A stretch of 13,241 nucleotides of DNA from an uncultured Elusimicrobia bacterium (lineage in GTDB: Bacteria; Elusimicrobiota; Elusimicrobia; Elusimicrobiales; Elusimicrobiaceae). Location: contig CAMUXX010000011.1 of assembly GCA_947164805.1 (NCBI GenBank), forward strand, positions 1-13,241, given 5' to 3'. Position numbers and translations under genes: made by a program. The notes under the pieces are model-generated. The model had not been told where the DNA came from. It saw nothing but the letters and a program-made list of their open reading frames with translations, and did not search any database. This document shows positions 1 to 6,377 of the stretch, piece after piece (position 1 is the first letter of the stretch; every line of letters begins with the position of its first letter).

Positions 1-1
1 C

Positions 2-223
2 TATTCAAATCTGAAGAAATATACCGAAAAAGACCATTTTTTCTTCTGGGGTATGGGAAAAAAACATGAACACGATTTTTCTAAAATTTGCCCAAACGGA
101 AAAATTGTTAAGATGACAACAAACAATAACTGGATTGATGAAACTCTAATAACCTTAACAATGGGCATTTATTATACAAGAACATTTACAGTATATTGCG
201 CACCAGATTCTCTTACTAATTAA
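2..223 (+). CDS. Bor-like lipoprotein, C-terminal part (5' end outside window)
   Basis: An open frame from the window edge to a TAA at 221-223 encodes 73 residues and has no start here, so the N-terminus with any lipoprotein signal lies outside. The segment matches the conserved core of the lambda Bor family: HFF followed by G-x-G (visible residues 12-19), KIC (28-30), then TMGIYYTR and VYC near the end, in the same order and spacing as in lambda Bor (HFF, GIG, KIC, LGIY, VYC). Bor is a small outer-membrane lipoprotein linked to serum resistance in lambda lysogens; relatives occur on many chromosomes without phage. No phage genes adjoin it here. Family assignment rests on motif order alone; the function in this organism is unknown. 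Confidence 0.6.
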   Translation, partial: YSNLKKYTEKDHFFFWGMGKKHEHDFSKICPNGKIVKMTTNNNWIDETLITLTMGIYYTRTFTVYCAPDSLTN

Positions 224-346
224 ATTTTAACAATAAATCAAACTAATATAAACAGTTTCGTGCTTTCCGCTATACGGAAATTATAAGAAAGATTATAAAC
301 TGTCTTTACTCAATTTACAATAATATTTGACACACTTCTTAAATAC

Positions 347-377
347 AAAACCCCCGCATTCGCGAGGGTTTTTATTG
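347..377. terminator. Bidirectional rho-independent terminator
   Basis: The arm AAAACCC pairs with GGGTTTT, then after one C-A mismatch CGC pairs with GCG around the loop ATTC. A T-tract follows on the plus strand, and on the minus strand TTTTGTATTT follows. It sits 15 bp past the aquaporin stop, so it most likely ends that minus-strand transcript and may also stop the plus-strand Bor-like transcript. The remaining gap from 224 shows no gene. Confidence 0.8.
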
Positions 378-391
378 TTTAGAGTAGAGTT

Positions 392-1069
392 TTATTTGGT
401 TTTGTTGAAACCTTTATAAATTAATGCCGCTAAAGCAGCACCGATAAATGGGCCAACCACAAATACCCACAATTGGCAAAGGGCTTGACCGCCCAATACC
501 AAGGCAGGGCCGAAACTGCGGGCAGGGTTAACTGAAGTGCCTGTTAAAGGAATACCCATAATATGTACAAAAGTTAAAGTAAAACCGATAACCAGACCGG
601 CGATGGCGGAAGTTTTTTCACCGGAAGTTACACCCAAAATGGTAAGTACGAAAACACAAGTTAAAATGATTTCCACAATTAATGCGCCGCATGCGGTTAA
701 ACCAACAGATGATGCTGCGCCGTACCCATTAGCACCTAAACCGGTTACGCTAATGCCACCTAATTTGGTCATATTGATAATAGCAGCTAATGTAAGAGCT
801 GCAAGTAAAGCACCGATACATTGTGCGAAAACATAACCGCAAAAATCTTTGCCTGTCATTTTCCCGCTCATCCATACACCCAGTGAAACAGCCGGGTTAA
901 TATGGCAACCGGAAATATTACCAATAGCATATGCCATCGCTACGATAGATAAACCAAACGCAAATGCAATACCCAAAGTGCCAAGTGTTGCACCTGCAAT
1001 GGCTGCGGAACCGCAACCAAAGAGTGTCAAAACAAACGTGCCTAATAATTCTGCTGTATATTTTTTCAT
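392..1069 (-). CDS. aqpZ: Aquaporin Z-type water channel (MIP family)
   Basis: Inner-membrane channel for passive water movement. The 225-residue length and six hydrophobic segments match bacterial AqpZ. Both pore half-helix motifs are present: NPA at residues 58-60 (HINPAVS) and 181-183 (SVNPARS). The four selectivity-filter residues of E. coli AqpZ (Phe43, His174, Thr183, Arg189) line up with Phe38, His169, Thr178 and Arg184, which points to a water-selective pore rather than a glycerol facilitator. The start is supported by AGGAGA 4 nt upstream of the ATG. The gene is monocistronic, divergent from the GIN-domain gene, with an extended -10 promoter at 1126-1134 and a terminator just after its stop. 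The first NPA motif is preceded by Cys55 (GCH), the position where AqpZ has Gly. Confidence 0.95.
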   Translation of the reverse strand: MKKYTAELLGTFVLTLFGCGSAAIAGATLGTLGIAFAFGLSIVAMAYAIGNISGCHINPAVSLGVWMSGKMTGKDFCGYVFAQCIGALLAALTLAAIINMTKLGGISVTGLGANGYGAASSVGLTACGALIVEIILTCVFVLTILGVTSGEKTSAIAGLVIGFTLTFVHIMGIPLTGTSVNPARSFGPALVLGGQALCQLWVFVVGPFIGAALAALIYKGFNKTK

Positions 1070-1125
1070 ATATTCTCCTAGTATTTATATGCTGTAAAAG
1101 CCACACAAGTTGTCGTTACACTTAT

Positions 1126-1143
1126 ATTGTACCAATTTTAAAA
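1126..1143 (-). promoter_or_regulatory. Probable aquaporin promoter (extended -10)
   Basis: Read on the minus strand, TGG-TACAAT forms an extended -10 (hexamer at 1126-1131), preceded by the A/T tract TTTTAAAA. No convincing TTGACA lies 17 nt upstream, as is usual for extended -10 promoters. The start would fall near 1119, giving a leader of about 50 nt. Almost the same 20-bp block occurs before the cupin gene at 9461-9480. Confidence 0.5.
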
Positions 1144-1197
1144 AGGGTATGGTTTATAGTAAAGAATTATTATCTTTCCTCAAAATACTGTTAATAT

Positions 1198-1228
1198 TTG
1201 ACATAAAATAGTTAGTATATGATAAAAT
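1198..1228 (+). promoter_or_regulatory. Promoter of the GIN-domain gene
   Basis: A perfect TTGACA at 1198-1203 is followed either by GATAAA (1221-1226, 17-nt spacer) or by the extended element TGA-TAAAAT (1220-1228, 19-nt spacer). The transcript would begin near 1233-1235, just before the GGAGG at 1236-1240, which lies 10 nt from the ATG at 1251. Confidence 0.6.
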
Positions 1229-1250
1229 AAAAATTGGAGGATATTATCTT

Positions 1251-1937
1251 ATGAAAAAAATGATGAAATTACTCGCAATAATTGCACTAATGGCAAGCAA
1301 TATTCCGGCATTAGCCCAAGAATATAAAACACGCGAAGTGCCAAATGCTCCCGCTTTTTCTGCTATTGAAGTAAGCGGCGGTGATGTAAATGTTTTCTTT
1401 TCACAGGGGGAAGGACATTCTTTTGCTATAAGCGGGCCTGCTAAACTTGTAAAAGCCACAAAAATAAAGGTAAAAGAAAATACTCTTTTTATTGAATATA
1501 AACAGCCCTTTTTTACCGGGGATGACGATGATGTAACAGTATACATTCAAGCACCGATGTTAAACAGAATTGCCGTTTCAGGTGAGGCTGATTTTAAAAA
1601 TAAAACCGCTTTTACAGCACAAAATTTAACTATCAAAACACGCCAAAACGGTGAAATTTCTTTGAAAAATGTTAATATCGGCCAAGTTAAAATTGACGCA
1701 AAGGGCAGCTCTTCCGTTGATATTGATTATATTGAAGCAAATAAAATTTCTATTTCTTCATTAGACCGCGCGGAAGTGGAATTATCCGGCAAAACAGGCC
1801 AACTGGAAATACTTAAAAAAGGAATGTTTGCCGAAATTGATACGGAAAAATTAATTACTACACAAATGTGTAACGGCGGCAGTGTTGCCGGCAAAGTTAC
1901 AAAAGATGGCGGTGTAGAATTTACTTTTAACGATTAA
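1251..1937 (+). CDS. Secreted head-GIN (DUF2807) domain protein
   Basis: This 228-residue protein has a cleavable signal peptide: basic MKKMMK, a hydrophobic stretch, and a likely signal peptidase I site after PALA (residue 22). The rest resembles the head-GIN/DUF2807 domain (Pfam PF10988), beginning at the motif FSAIEVSGG-DVNVFF (about residues 37-51) and continuing in short beta-strand repeats with alternating small and polar residues, as expected for a right-handed beta-fold (for example IDAKGSSSVDIDYIEANKISISS). The family is periplasmic or surface exposed and has no proven biochemical role; some members are labelled auto-transporter adhesins without good support. One cysteine (in TQMCNGGS) is present. 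It has its own promoter and terminator and so appears monocistronic. A sensor-like or envelope-stress role is only a possibility. Confidence 0.8.
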   Translation: MKKMMKLLAIIALMASNIPALAQEYKTREVPNAPAFSAIEVSGGDVNVFFSQGEGHSFAISGPAKLVKATKIKVKENTLFIEYKQPFFTGDDDDVTVYIQAPMLNRIAVSGEADFKNKTAFTAQNLTIKTRQNGEISLKNVNIGQVKIDAKGSSSVDIDYIEANKISISSLDRAEVELSGKTGQLEILKKGMFAEIDTEKLITTQMCNGGSVAGKVTKDGGVEFTFND

Positions 1938-1949
1938 TTTAGCTTTACT

Positions 1950-1981
1950 AAAAGGCCTGCTTTAAACAGCAGGCCTTTTTT
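1950..1981 (+). terminator. Strong rho-independent terminator of the GIN-domain gene
   Basis: A perfect 12-bp stem, AAAAGGCCTGCT with AGCAGGCCTTTT (1950-1961 and 1968-1979), closes a 6-nt loop and runs into a T-tract. It lies 13 bp after the stop codon. On the minus strand the arm gives only TTTT, so termination of the converging lipid-transport operon is possible but weaker. Confidence 0.9.
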
Positions 1982-2011
1982 ATATGAAGAACAAAAATAT
2001 TTTTATAACTA

Positions 2012-2581
2012 TTACTTTTTAATCAAAACACCGGCAATTTCTTGACTGAGTTTACCTAGTAGTTGACTGTATCCTAAGGCTAAATCATCATAAGTTTTAC
2101 CGATATTAACAATACCTGTAAATTTCTGCTGGGTTACGACTTCACCTTTTTTATTTTTAATTATATACCAGGCAATAAGTTCTGCTTTATCTTCCAAAAC
2201 TGCATTTATTTTAGCAACTTCTACTGAAATTATCCAATCAAAACCTTCGCCTTTTAAATGGTTCATTTTTATTTTTGCGGAAGGAAGCAACTTACTTAAA
2301 TCTTCAACTATAACCCGTGTTGCCAAAACGGAAGGTGATTCCACCCACCTATTATATTCTGATATGTTAATCTGTACGGAATCTTTAAGTTGTGTCATTA
2401 TTTGCGGGCGATCCATATATTTAGGAAGTTGGACCTTATTAACTACCACAAAATCTGTATAATTTGCCGAAAGTATACCTTCAGACACAGCAGATTGCGT
2501 GTAAAATTTGGACTGTTGACTGGTACCCCAAAAACAACCTCCAAGTAACAAACAAGGTATGATAATTTTTATTAATTTCAT
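2012..2581 (-). CDS. PqiC-like ABC transport auxiliary lipoprotein
   Basis: The 189-residue precursor has a lipoprotein signal with lipobox LGGC (Cys16). Phe and Trp follow the cysteine rather than Asp, so the E. coli Lol rule predicts the outer membrane. The body fits the ABC-transporter auxiliary component family (Pfam PF03886; E. coli PqiC): SKFYT right after the signal, then VVVNKVQLPKYMDRPQI and INISEYNRWVES, which are hallmark stretches. In known systems this lipoprotein docks the MCE protein at the outer membrane. It is the last gene of the four-gene operon. Its AAGGAG site overlaps the end of the MCE gene, whose stop lies 2 bp upstream of this ATG, so translation is probably coupled. 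It takes the place of MlaC/MlaA here; neither is in the window. Confidence 0.85.
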   Translation of the reverse strand: MKLIKIIIPCLLLGGCFWGTSQQSKFYTQSAVSEGILSANYTDFVVVNKVQLPKYMDRPQIMTQLKDSVQINISEYNRWVESPSVLATRVIVEDLSKLLPSAKIKMNHLKGEGFDWIISVEVAKINAVLEDKAELIAWYIIKNKKGEVVTQQKFTGIVNIGKTYDDLALGYSQLLGKLSQEIAGVLIKK

Positions 2582-2583
2582 AA

Positions 2584-3390
2584 TTACTCTCCTTTTTTCC
2601 CTTTAATTAAAGATTCCGGATGTCTTTCCAAATAATCAGTAAGATTTTCTATTGATTTAGCCGCATCTGAAATATCATGCAAAGATTCATTTAAGTTAGC
2701 CATGGTTTCTTCGCTGCCACGCGCGACTTTTGATAAAGTTTGGTCTAAATTTTCGGCACTTTTTGTTAACGCAGGCAACAATACAGGTAATTCTTTGCCT
2801 AGGGCTTCTGCTACCGCGTTAAATTTTTCAAGTGTTTCTTGAATTTTAATTCTATTTAACCCACGGACAAGTTCTTCTTTCTGAGATAAAACCGTCGGAA
2901 TTTGTGGAATATTATCTTTTTTGGGGCTCTCAAACATTATAGCTTCCGTGCCGGGCAACATAACCAAATCAATTCTAAGTTGCCCTGTTAAATAACTTTG
3001 GGATGCCAATCGCGCCCGAAGCCCCTCTTTGATCATAATAGTCAAAAAATCAAAATCTTCTTTTTCTTTTTTCCATATTTTTTCCCAAAGGGATCCCTCA
3101 CTGATAATATCTGTTTCTTTAAAGCGGACATAAACCGCCACATGAAAGTTCAAATCATCTTTATTAGTCACCAATACTATACGCGTGACTTTACCGACCT
3201 CCACTCCTTGAAATATAACCGGTGCCCCTTCTGATAAGCCCGGTAATGATTCATCAAAATACATTACTGCCAAATCTTTTGTATCTGGTTGTATTTTATC
3301 AAAAACATATTTTCCGATTAGCCCCAAAAACAATGCAAAACCTATAACTAAGAATAATCCCACGGCTTTTTTATTTGGTTCTTTTTTCAT
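2584..3390 (-). CDS. mlaD: MCE-domain lipid-binding protein (MlaD-like)
   Basis: Substrate-binding component of a lipid ABC transporter, anchored in the inner membrane by one helix (about residues 9-27). A single MCE domain follows (about 37-115; LPGLSEGAPVIFQGVEVGKVTRI is its diagnostic stretch), then a long helical region rich in heptad-like Leu/Ala (about 160-250) that could form a tunnel across the periplasm, as in helical-tailed MCE proteins. The C-terminus carries the YLERHPESLIKGKK motif common in MCE proteins paired with PqiC-like lipoproteins. At 268 residues it is longer than E. coli MlaD (183), because of the helical tail. An AGAGGAG site precedes the ATG, and the first 20 nt overlap the 3' end of the ATPase gene, so the two genes are coupled. 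The symbol denotes family membership rather than proven orthology to E. coli MlaD. Confidence 0.88.
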   Translation of the reverse strand: MKKEPNKKAVGLFLVIGFALFLGLIGKYVFDKIQPDTKDLAVMYFDESLPGLSEGAPVIFQGVEVGKVTRIVLVTNKDDLNFHVAVYVRFKETDIISEGSLWEKIWKKEKEDFDFLTIMIKEGLRARLASQSYLTGQLRIDLVMLPGTEAIMFESPKKDNIPQIPTVLSQKEELVRGLNRIKIQETLEKFNAVAEALGKELPVLLPALTKSAENLDQTLSKVARGSEETMANLNESLHDISDAAKSIENLTDYLERHPESLIKGKKGE

Positions 3391-4141
3391 ATTTAACTCC
3401 TCTTGTTAAAAATTCAAAAACTTGCTCATTCGGCGGATTTTTTAAAAGTTCATTTGGATTTCCTTTTGCTGAAATTGTTTTTATGGTTTTATCAAGGAAA
3501 ATACCATTTTTCCCGATAGCAAATATAGAAGGCAACTCATGCGTTACAACAATAATAGTTGTGCCAAATGTTTTATTAACTTCCAATATTAAATCATCTA
3601 AATTTCTGGAACTGACAGGGTCTAAACCTGCAGACGGTTCATCAAAATAAACAATTTCCGGATCTAATGCCAAAGCGCGTGCAAGGCCGGCCCTTTTACG
3701 CATACCGCCACTGATTTCCGATGGATAATAATCTTCATACCCGGCTAAACCTACTAAAGCCAATTTAAAAGATACAATTTGTCTAATTTTATTCGGTAAA
3801 TAAGAAGTATATTGTTGTAAAGGAAGGGCAACATTTTCCGCCAAAGTCATAGAACTGAATAGGGCACCGCTTTGGTATAAAATACCACTATGTTTCATTA
3901 TTTCCAATTTTTCTTTTGTACCGGAATTTATAAAATCTATATTTTGTATCCAAATCTTACCCGCTTTTGCAGGAATAAGACCCGTTAATGTTCGAAGTAA
4001 AGTACTTTTTCCGCAACCGGACCCACCCATAATTATGAAAATATCACCCTTAGGAATATTAAACGATAAATCGCGCATAATTACTTTATCTTCATAACCT
4101 ATGCTTAAATTTTCTACACGAATAATAGAATTTTGCTGCAT
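3371..4141 (-). CDS. mlaF: Lipid ABC transporter ATPase (MlaF-like)
   Basis: Cytoplasmic ATPase of the MCE transporter, 256 residues from the chosen start. All nucleotide-binding motifs are intact: Walker A GGSGCGKST (39-47), Q-loop Gln90, signature ISGGMRKR (143-150), Walker B IVYFDE with catalytic Glu168, and H-loop His201. The ISGGM-(R/K)-KR signature is typical of the MlaF branch. The frame is open 19 codons further upstream to an ATG at 4198, but homology begins at IIRVENLS. The ATG at 4141 also shares its A with the TAA stop of the permease gene (TAATG), the usual sign of translational coupling, so the short form is preferred. A GGGG just upstream is a weak ribosome site, consistent with coupling. 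Confidence 0.93.
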   Translation of the reverse strand: MQQNSIIRVENLSIGYEDKVIMRDLSFNIPKGDIFIIMGGSGCGKSTLLRTLTGLIPAKAGKIWIQNIDFINSGTKEKLEIMKHSGILYQSGALFSSMTLAENVALPLQQYTSYLPNKIRQIVSFKLALVGLAGYEDYYPSEISGGMRKRAGLARALALDPEIVYFDEPSAGLDPVSSRNLDDLILEVNKTFGTTIIVVTHELPSIFAIGKNGIFLDKTIKTISAKGNPNELLKNPPNEQVFEFLTRGVKYEKRTK

Positions 4142-5226
4142 TATATCCCCAACATTTGAAAAATTACTGTAAGTAATCCCGTCATAACAATCATCCACAC
4201 GATTGCATATACAACCGCATTTGTAGTGGATGTCCCTACACTATCAGCATTTCGCCCGCAATTTACACCAAAATAACATCCGCATAAAGCAATTATCAGC
4301 CCAAAAACAATACCGTGGAAAACACCTACTAGAAAATTAGTTAAAGCAAAAGAGTTTATTGTATATTTAATGTACTCTGCTAAAGGTATATCCCAAAACA
4401 CCACACAAACAAAACAACCGCCCAAAATGCCCATAATATCTGAAATTAAAATTAAAATTGGCATAGAAAGTAATAGAGCATTCATACGCGGTAAAACTAA
4501 AAACTCTGTCCCGGAAATACCCATAGTTTGTAAAGCATCTAATTCCTCATTAACCTGCATAGTACCGATAGTTGCGGCATATGATGCCCCCGTTCTGCCT
4601 GCCATAATAACCCCTGTCATAATTGCGCCCATAATGCGTGTCATACCAATGGTGACCAAACTCGCAACATAAATTTGTGCACCAAAAGTTTTAAGTTGTA
4701 TCGCCCCCACAAAAGCTAAAATTAACCCGACCATAAAACTAATGAGAGATACTATTGATATAGATTTTGGACCGCAATCTGCTAAAACCATCCAAAAATC
4801 TTTGCGGCGGTAAACTGCCTTTTTTACAAATTGCCTACCCAAAGCAGAAAGACTGTCGCAAATGAAAAGAGTTCCTTTTTTAGCACTACGATAAATACTT
4901 ATACCCCAATTACCGACATTTTCTAAAAAGGATAATTTTGTTTGAAAGTTATTATTTTCTTTATACGGTGTTTGAAATGCCAAGCGTAACAGTTTTTCCA
5001 TACCTTTAGGCAATTGTGAATAAGTAATATTGTTTTTTGAAATATGTTTTAAGGAATTAAAAAGTAAAATAACAAAATCTGTATTCCAAGATTTAATATC
5101 TTTCCCAAGTATTTGTATTTTTTGATCACATAACTTTGTGTAAGAGGTATCAATGTGTTCCGTAGCGTCTAATACACCACTCAAAATACAGATTATTGAA
5201 TTATTATCTCTTCTAAATTCAACCAT
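4141..5226 (-). CDS. mlaE: Lipid ABC transporter permease with N-terminal STAS domain (MlaE-like)
   Basis: Inner-membrane permease of the MCE transporter, 361 residues. Residues 1 to about 90 form a STAS-like domain (SIICILSGVLDATE at the front). Residues about 100-361 are the MlaE permease with five or so hydrophobic segments and the conserved stretch GRTGASYAATIGTMQVNEELDAL (210-232), whose EELDAL portion contacts the ATPase. In E. coli the STAS partner MlaB is a separate protein; here it is fused, a common arrangement outside Enterobacteria. This is the first gene of the operon permease, ATPase, MCE protein, lipoprotein. No ribosome site precedes the ATG. An in-frame TAA lies 9 nt upstream and the next Met is residue 76, so this start is effectively forced, and a leaderless or near-leaderless mRNA is likely. 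Confidence 0.92.
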   Translation of the reverse strand: MVEFRRDNNSIICILSGVLDATEHIDTSYTKLCDQKIQILGKDIKSWNTDFVILLFNSLKHISKNNITYSQLPKGMEKLLRLAFQTPYKENNNFQTKLSFLENVGNWGISIYRSAKKGTLFICDSLSALGRQFVKKAVYRRKDFWMVLADCGPKSISIVSLISFMVGLILAFVGAIQLKTFGAQIYVASLVTIGMTRIMGAIMTGVIMAGRTGASYAATIGTMQVNEELDALQTMGISGTEFLVLPRMNALLLSMPILILISDIMGILGGCFVCVVFWDIPLAEYIKYTINSFALTNFLVGVFHGIVFGLIIALCGCYFGVNCGRNADSVGTSTTNAVVYAIVWMIVMTGLLTVIFQMLGI

Positions 5227-5234
5227 ATTATAAT

Positions 5235-5261
5235 GTTATAAATTTTTGATTAAAAGGTAAA
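5235..5261 (-). promoter_or_regulatory. Tentative promoter of the lipid-transport operon
   Basis: On the minus strand TATAAC (5235-5240) has TTTACC 15 nt upstream (5256-5261). The predicted start falls within about 2 nt of the ATG at 5226, matching the absence of a ribosome site. The -35 match is weak and the DNA is very A/T rich, so this is tentative. Confidence 0.35.
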
Positions 5262-5444
5262 GAAAAAAATAGTGCATAGCTTTATATATACAAACAAACT
5301 ATTAATTAATTGCATATATAAACCAACGATATATCGCAGAAGTTAATCAATTTTTGCATAATAATTACTTTATAAAACTAGCTTTATCAAGAGCCATTAT
5401 AAGCATCTGTTAGGGGATTAAACTTATAGGGCCCATTTTATATA

Positions 5445-5485
5445 CTTTTGGACAAGGTTTGTTCAAAAGCTCTGCAAAAGTTTTG
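5445..5485. repeat. Inverted repeat and CAAAAG repeats upstream of the radical SAM gene
   Basis: CTTTTGGAC (5445-5453) pairs with GTTCAAAAG (5461-5469) through 9 positions, one of them G-T, across a 7-nt loop. CAAAAG recurs at 5475-5480 as part of the palindrome CAAAAGTTTTG (5475-5485), which runs into the extended -10. The block occupies the place of the -35 element, so it could be an operator; it has no T-tract of terminator type. The rest of 5227-5444 is A/T-rich and shows no gene. Confidence 0.35.
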
Positions 5486-5492
5486 ATATAAT
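5484..5492 (+). promoter_or_regulatory. Extended -10 promoter of the radical SAM gene
   Basis: TGA-TATAAT (hexamer 5487-5492) lies 6 nt before the ATG at 5499. Counting 7 nt from the hexamer puts transcription start on the A of the ATG, so the mRNA should be leaderless; no ribosome site is present. No good -35 is visible. Confidence 0.55.
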
Positions 5493-5498
5493 AATTAT

Positions 5499-6374
5499 AT
5501 GTCGCTTGTCATAAAAGAAATAAATACAAAAAATATAATGACTAAATCAAACCTGCCTGTGGCAGATTTCTCCGTAAATACTTATGTAGGTTGCACGCAT
5601 GCTTGTATGTATTGCTATGCCTCTTTTATGAAACGCTTTACGAACCATTTAGAACCATGGGGCAAGTTCCTTGATATCAAAAATTGGCCCGATATCAAGA
5701 ACCCGAGCAAATATGCCGGGAAAGAGGCCTTTTTAGGTTCTGTAACAGATTGCTATCAGCCCTGTGAAGCCAAATACAAACGCACGCGTACTTTGCTTGA
5801 ACAGTTGCAAGGCAGCGGAATAAAAATAAGTATTGCCACCAAATCAGACCTCATTTTGAGAGATTTAGATTTAATTAAAACTTTTCCGGGGGCGCGGGTG
5901 TCGTTTTCAATAAATACTTTAGATGAAAATTTCCGTAAAGATATGGACCGCGCTGCCACTATTGAACACCGCTTAAATGCCATGAAGATTTTTTATGATG
6001 CGGGTGTGCAGACAACTTGTTTTATTTCCCCTATTTTCCCCGGTATCACTAATGTTAAAGAAATCATACTTTCCGCCAAAGACCGCTGCAATTTAGTGTG
6101 GCTTGAAAACTTAAATTTGCGCGGTGATTATAAAGGCAAAGTGCTTTATTATATACACAAAAAATATCCAAAATTATATAGTTTATATGCCGCTGTTTAT
6201 TTGCGAAATGATAGGACCTATTGGCACGAACTTGATAAAGAAATTAAGGCATTTGCCGAGCAAGAAAATATGATTTATTTAAGAGATGACGACACTAAAC
6301 GTGCCCCTTTCGGCAAACCTCCCGTAATAGTAAATTACTTTTTCCATGAAGAAGTAAAAAAATCCGCTAAATAA
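5499..6374 (+). CDS. Radical SAM protein, spore-photolyase-like (COG1533) family
   Basis: The 291-residue protein has the radical SAM cluster motif C-x3-C-x2-C at Cys32, Cys36 and Cys39 (GCTHACMYCYA), which binds the 4Fe-4S cluster that cleaves S-adenosylmethionine. It is preceded by TKSNLPVADFSVNTYVGC and followed by SFMKRFTNH-EPWGKFLD, stretches characteristic of COG1533 'SPL family radical SAM' proteins. These share the fold of spore photoproduct lyase, but most have unknown substrates and occur in non-sporulating bacteria. A downstream Met14 could be a start, but the conserved region begins at KEINTKNIMTKSN, and the -10 spacing favours 5499. The gene stands alone, has a predicted leaderless promoter, and converges on the thioesterase gene with 3 bp between stops. 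Substrate not identifiable from sequence. Confidence 0.88.
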   Translation: MSLVIKEINTKNIMTKSNLPVADFSVNTYVGCTHACMYCYASFMKRFTNHLEPWGKFLDIKNWPDIKNPSKYAGKEAFLGSVTDCYQPCEAKYKRTRTLLEQLQGSGIKISIATKSDLILRDLDLIKTFPGARVSFSINTLDENFRKDMDRAATIEHRLNAMKIFYDAGVQTTCFISPIFPGITNVKEIILSAKDRCNLVWLENLNLRGDYKGKVLYYIHKKYPKLYSLYAAVYLRNDRTYWHELDKEIKAFAEQENMIYLRDDDTKRAPFGKPPVIVNYFFHEEVKKSAK

Positions 6375-6377
6375 TTT

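Noticed and set aside
264..280. Hairpin TTTCCG-N5-CGGAAA after the Bor-like gene
   Set aside because: Only six pairs and no T-tract on either strand; may form in RNA but is not a convincing terminator, and no gene depends on it.
537..1194. Plus-strand open frames opposite the aquaporin gene
   Set aside because: They are antisense reading frames of a clear MIP-family gene, without ribosome sites or recognisable domains.
4142..4198. Longer start of the ATPase gene at 4198
   Set aside because: The 19 extra residues overlap the permease frame, have no homology to ABC ATPases and no ribosome site, and the TAATG junction at 4141 is the typical coupled start.
4370..4672. Plus-strand open frame within the lipid permease gene
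   Set aside because: Antisense to conserved membrane segments; its composition follows from the permease codons.
5227..5232. TATAAT directly abutting the ATG of the lipid permease gene as its -10
   Set aside because: It would place transcription start inside the coding region, and there is no usable downstream start; the TATAAC 8 nt upstream of the ATG fits better.
5227..5444. Search for a small RNA or riboswitch in the A/T-rich gap before the radical SAM gene
   Set aside because: No stable GC-containing stems, no terminator and no recognisable aptamer pattern; only short A/T palindromes expected by composition.
5499..6374. Radical SAM gene as a true spore photoproduct lyase
   Set aside because: Length and the SFMKRF/WGKFLD stretches match the broader COG1533 group rather than SplB, and nothing in the window suggests sporulation.
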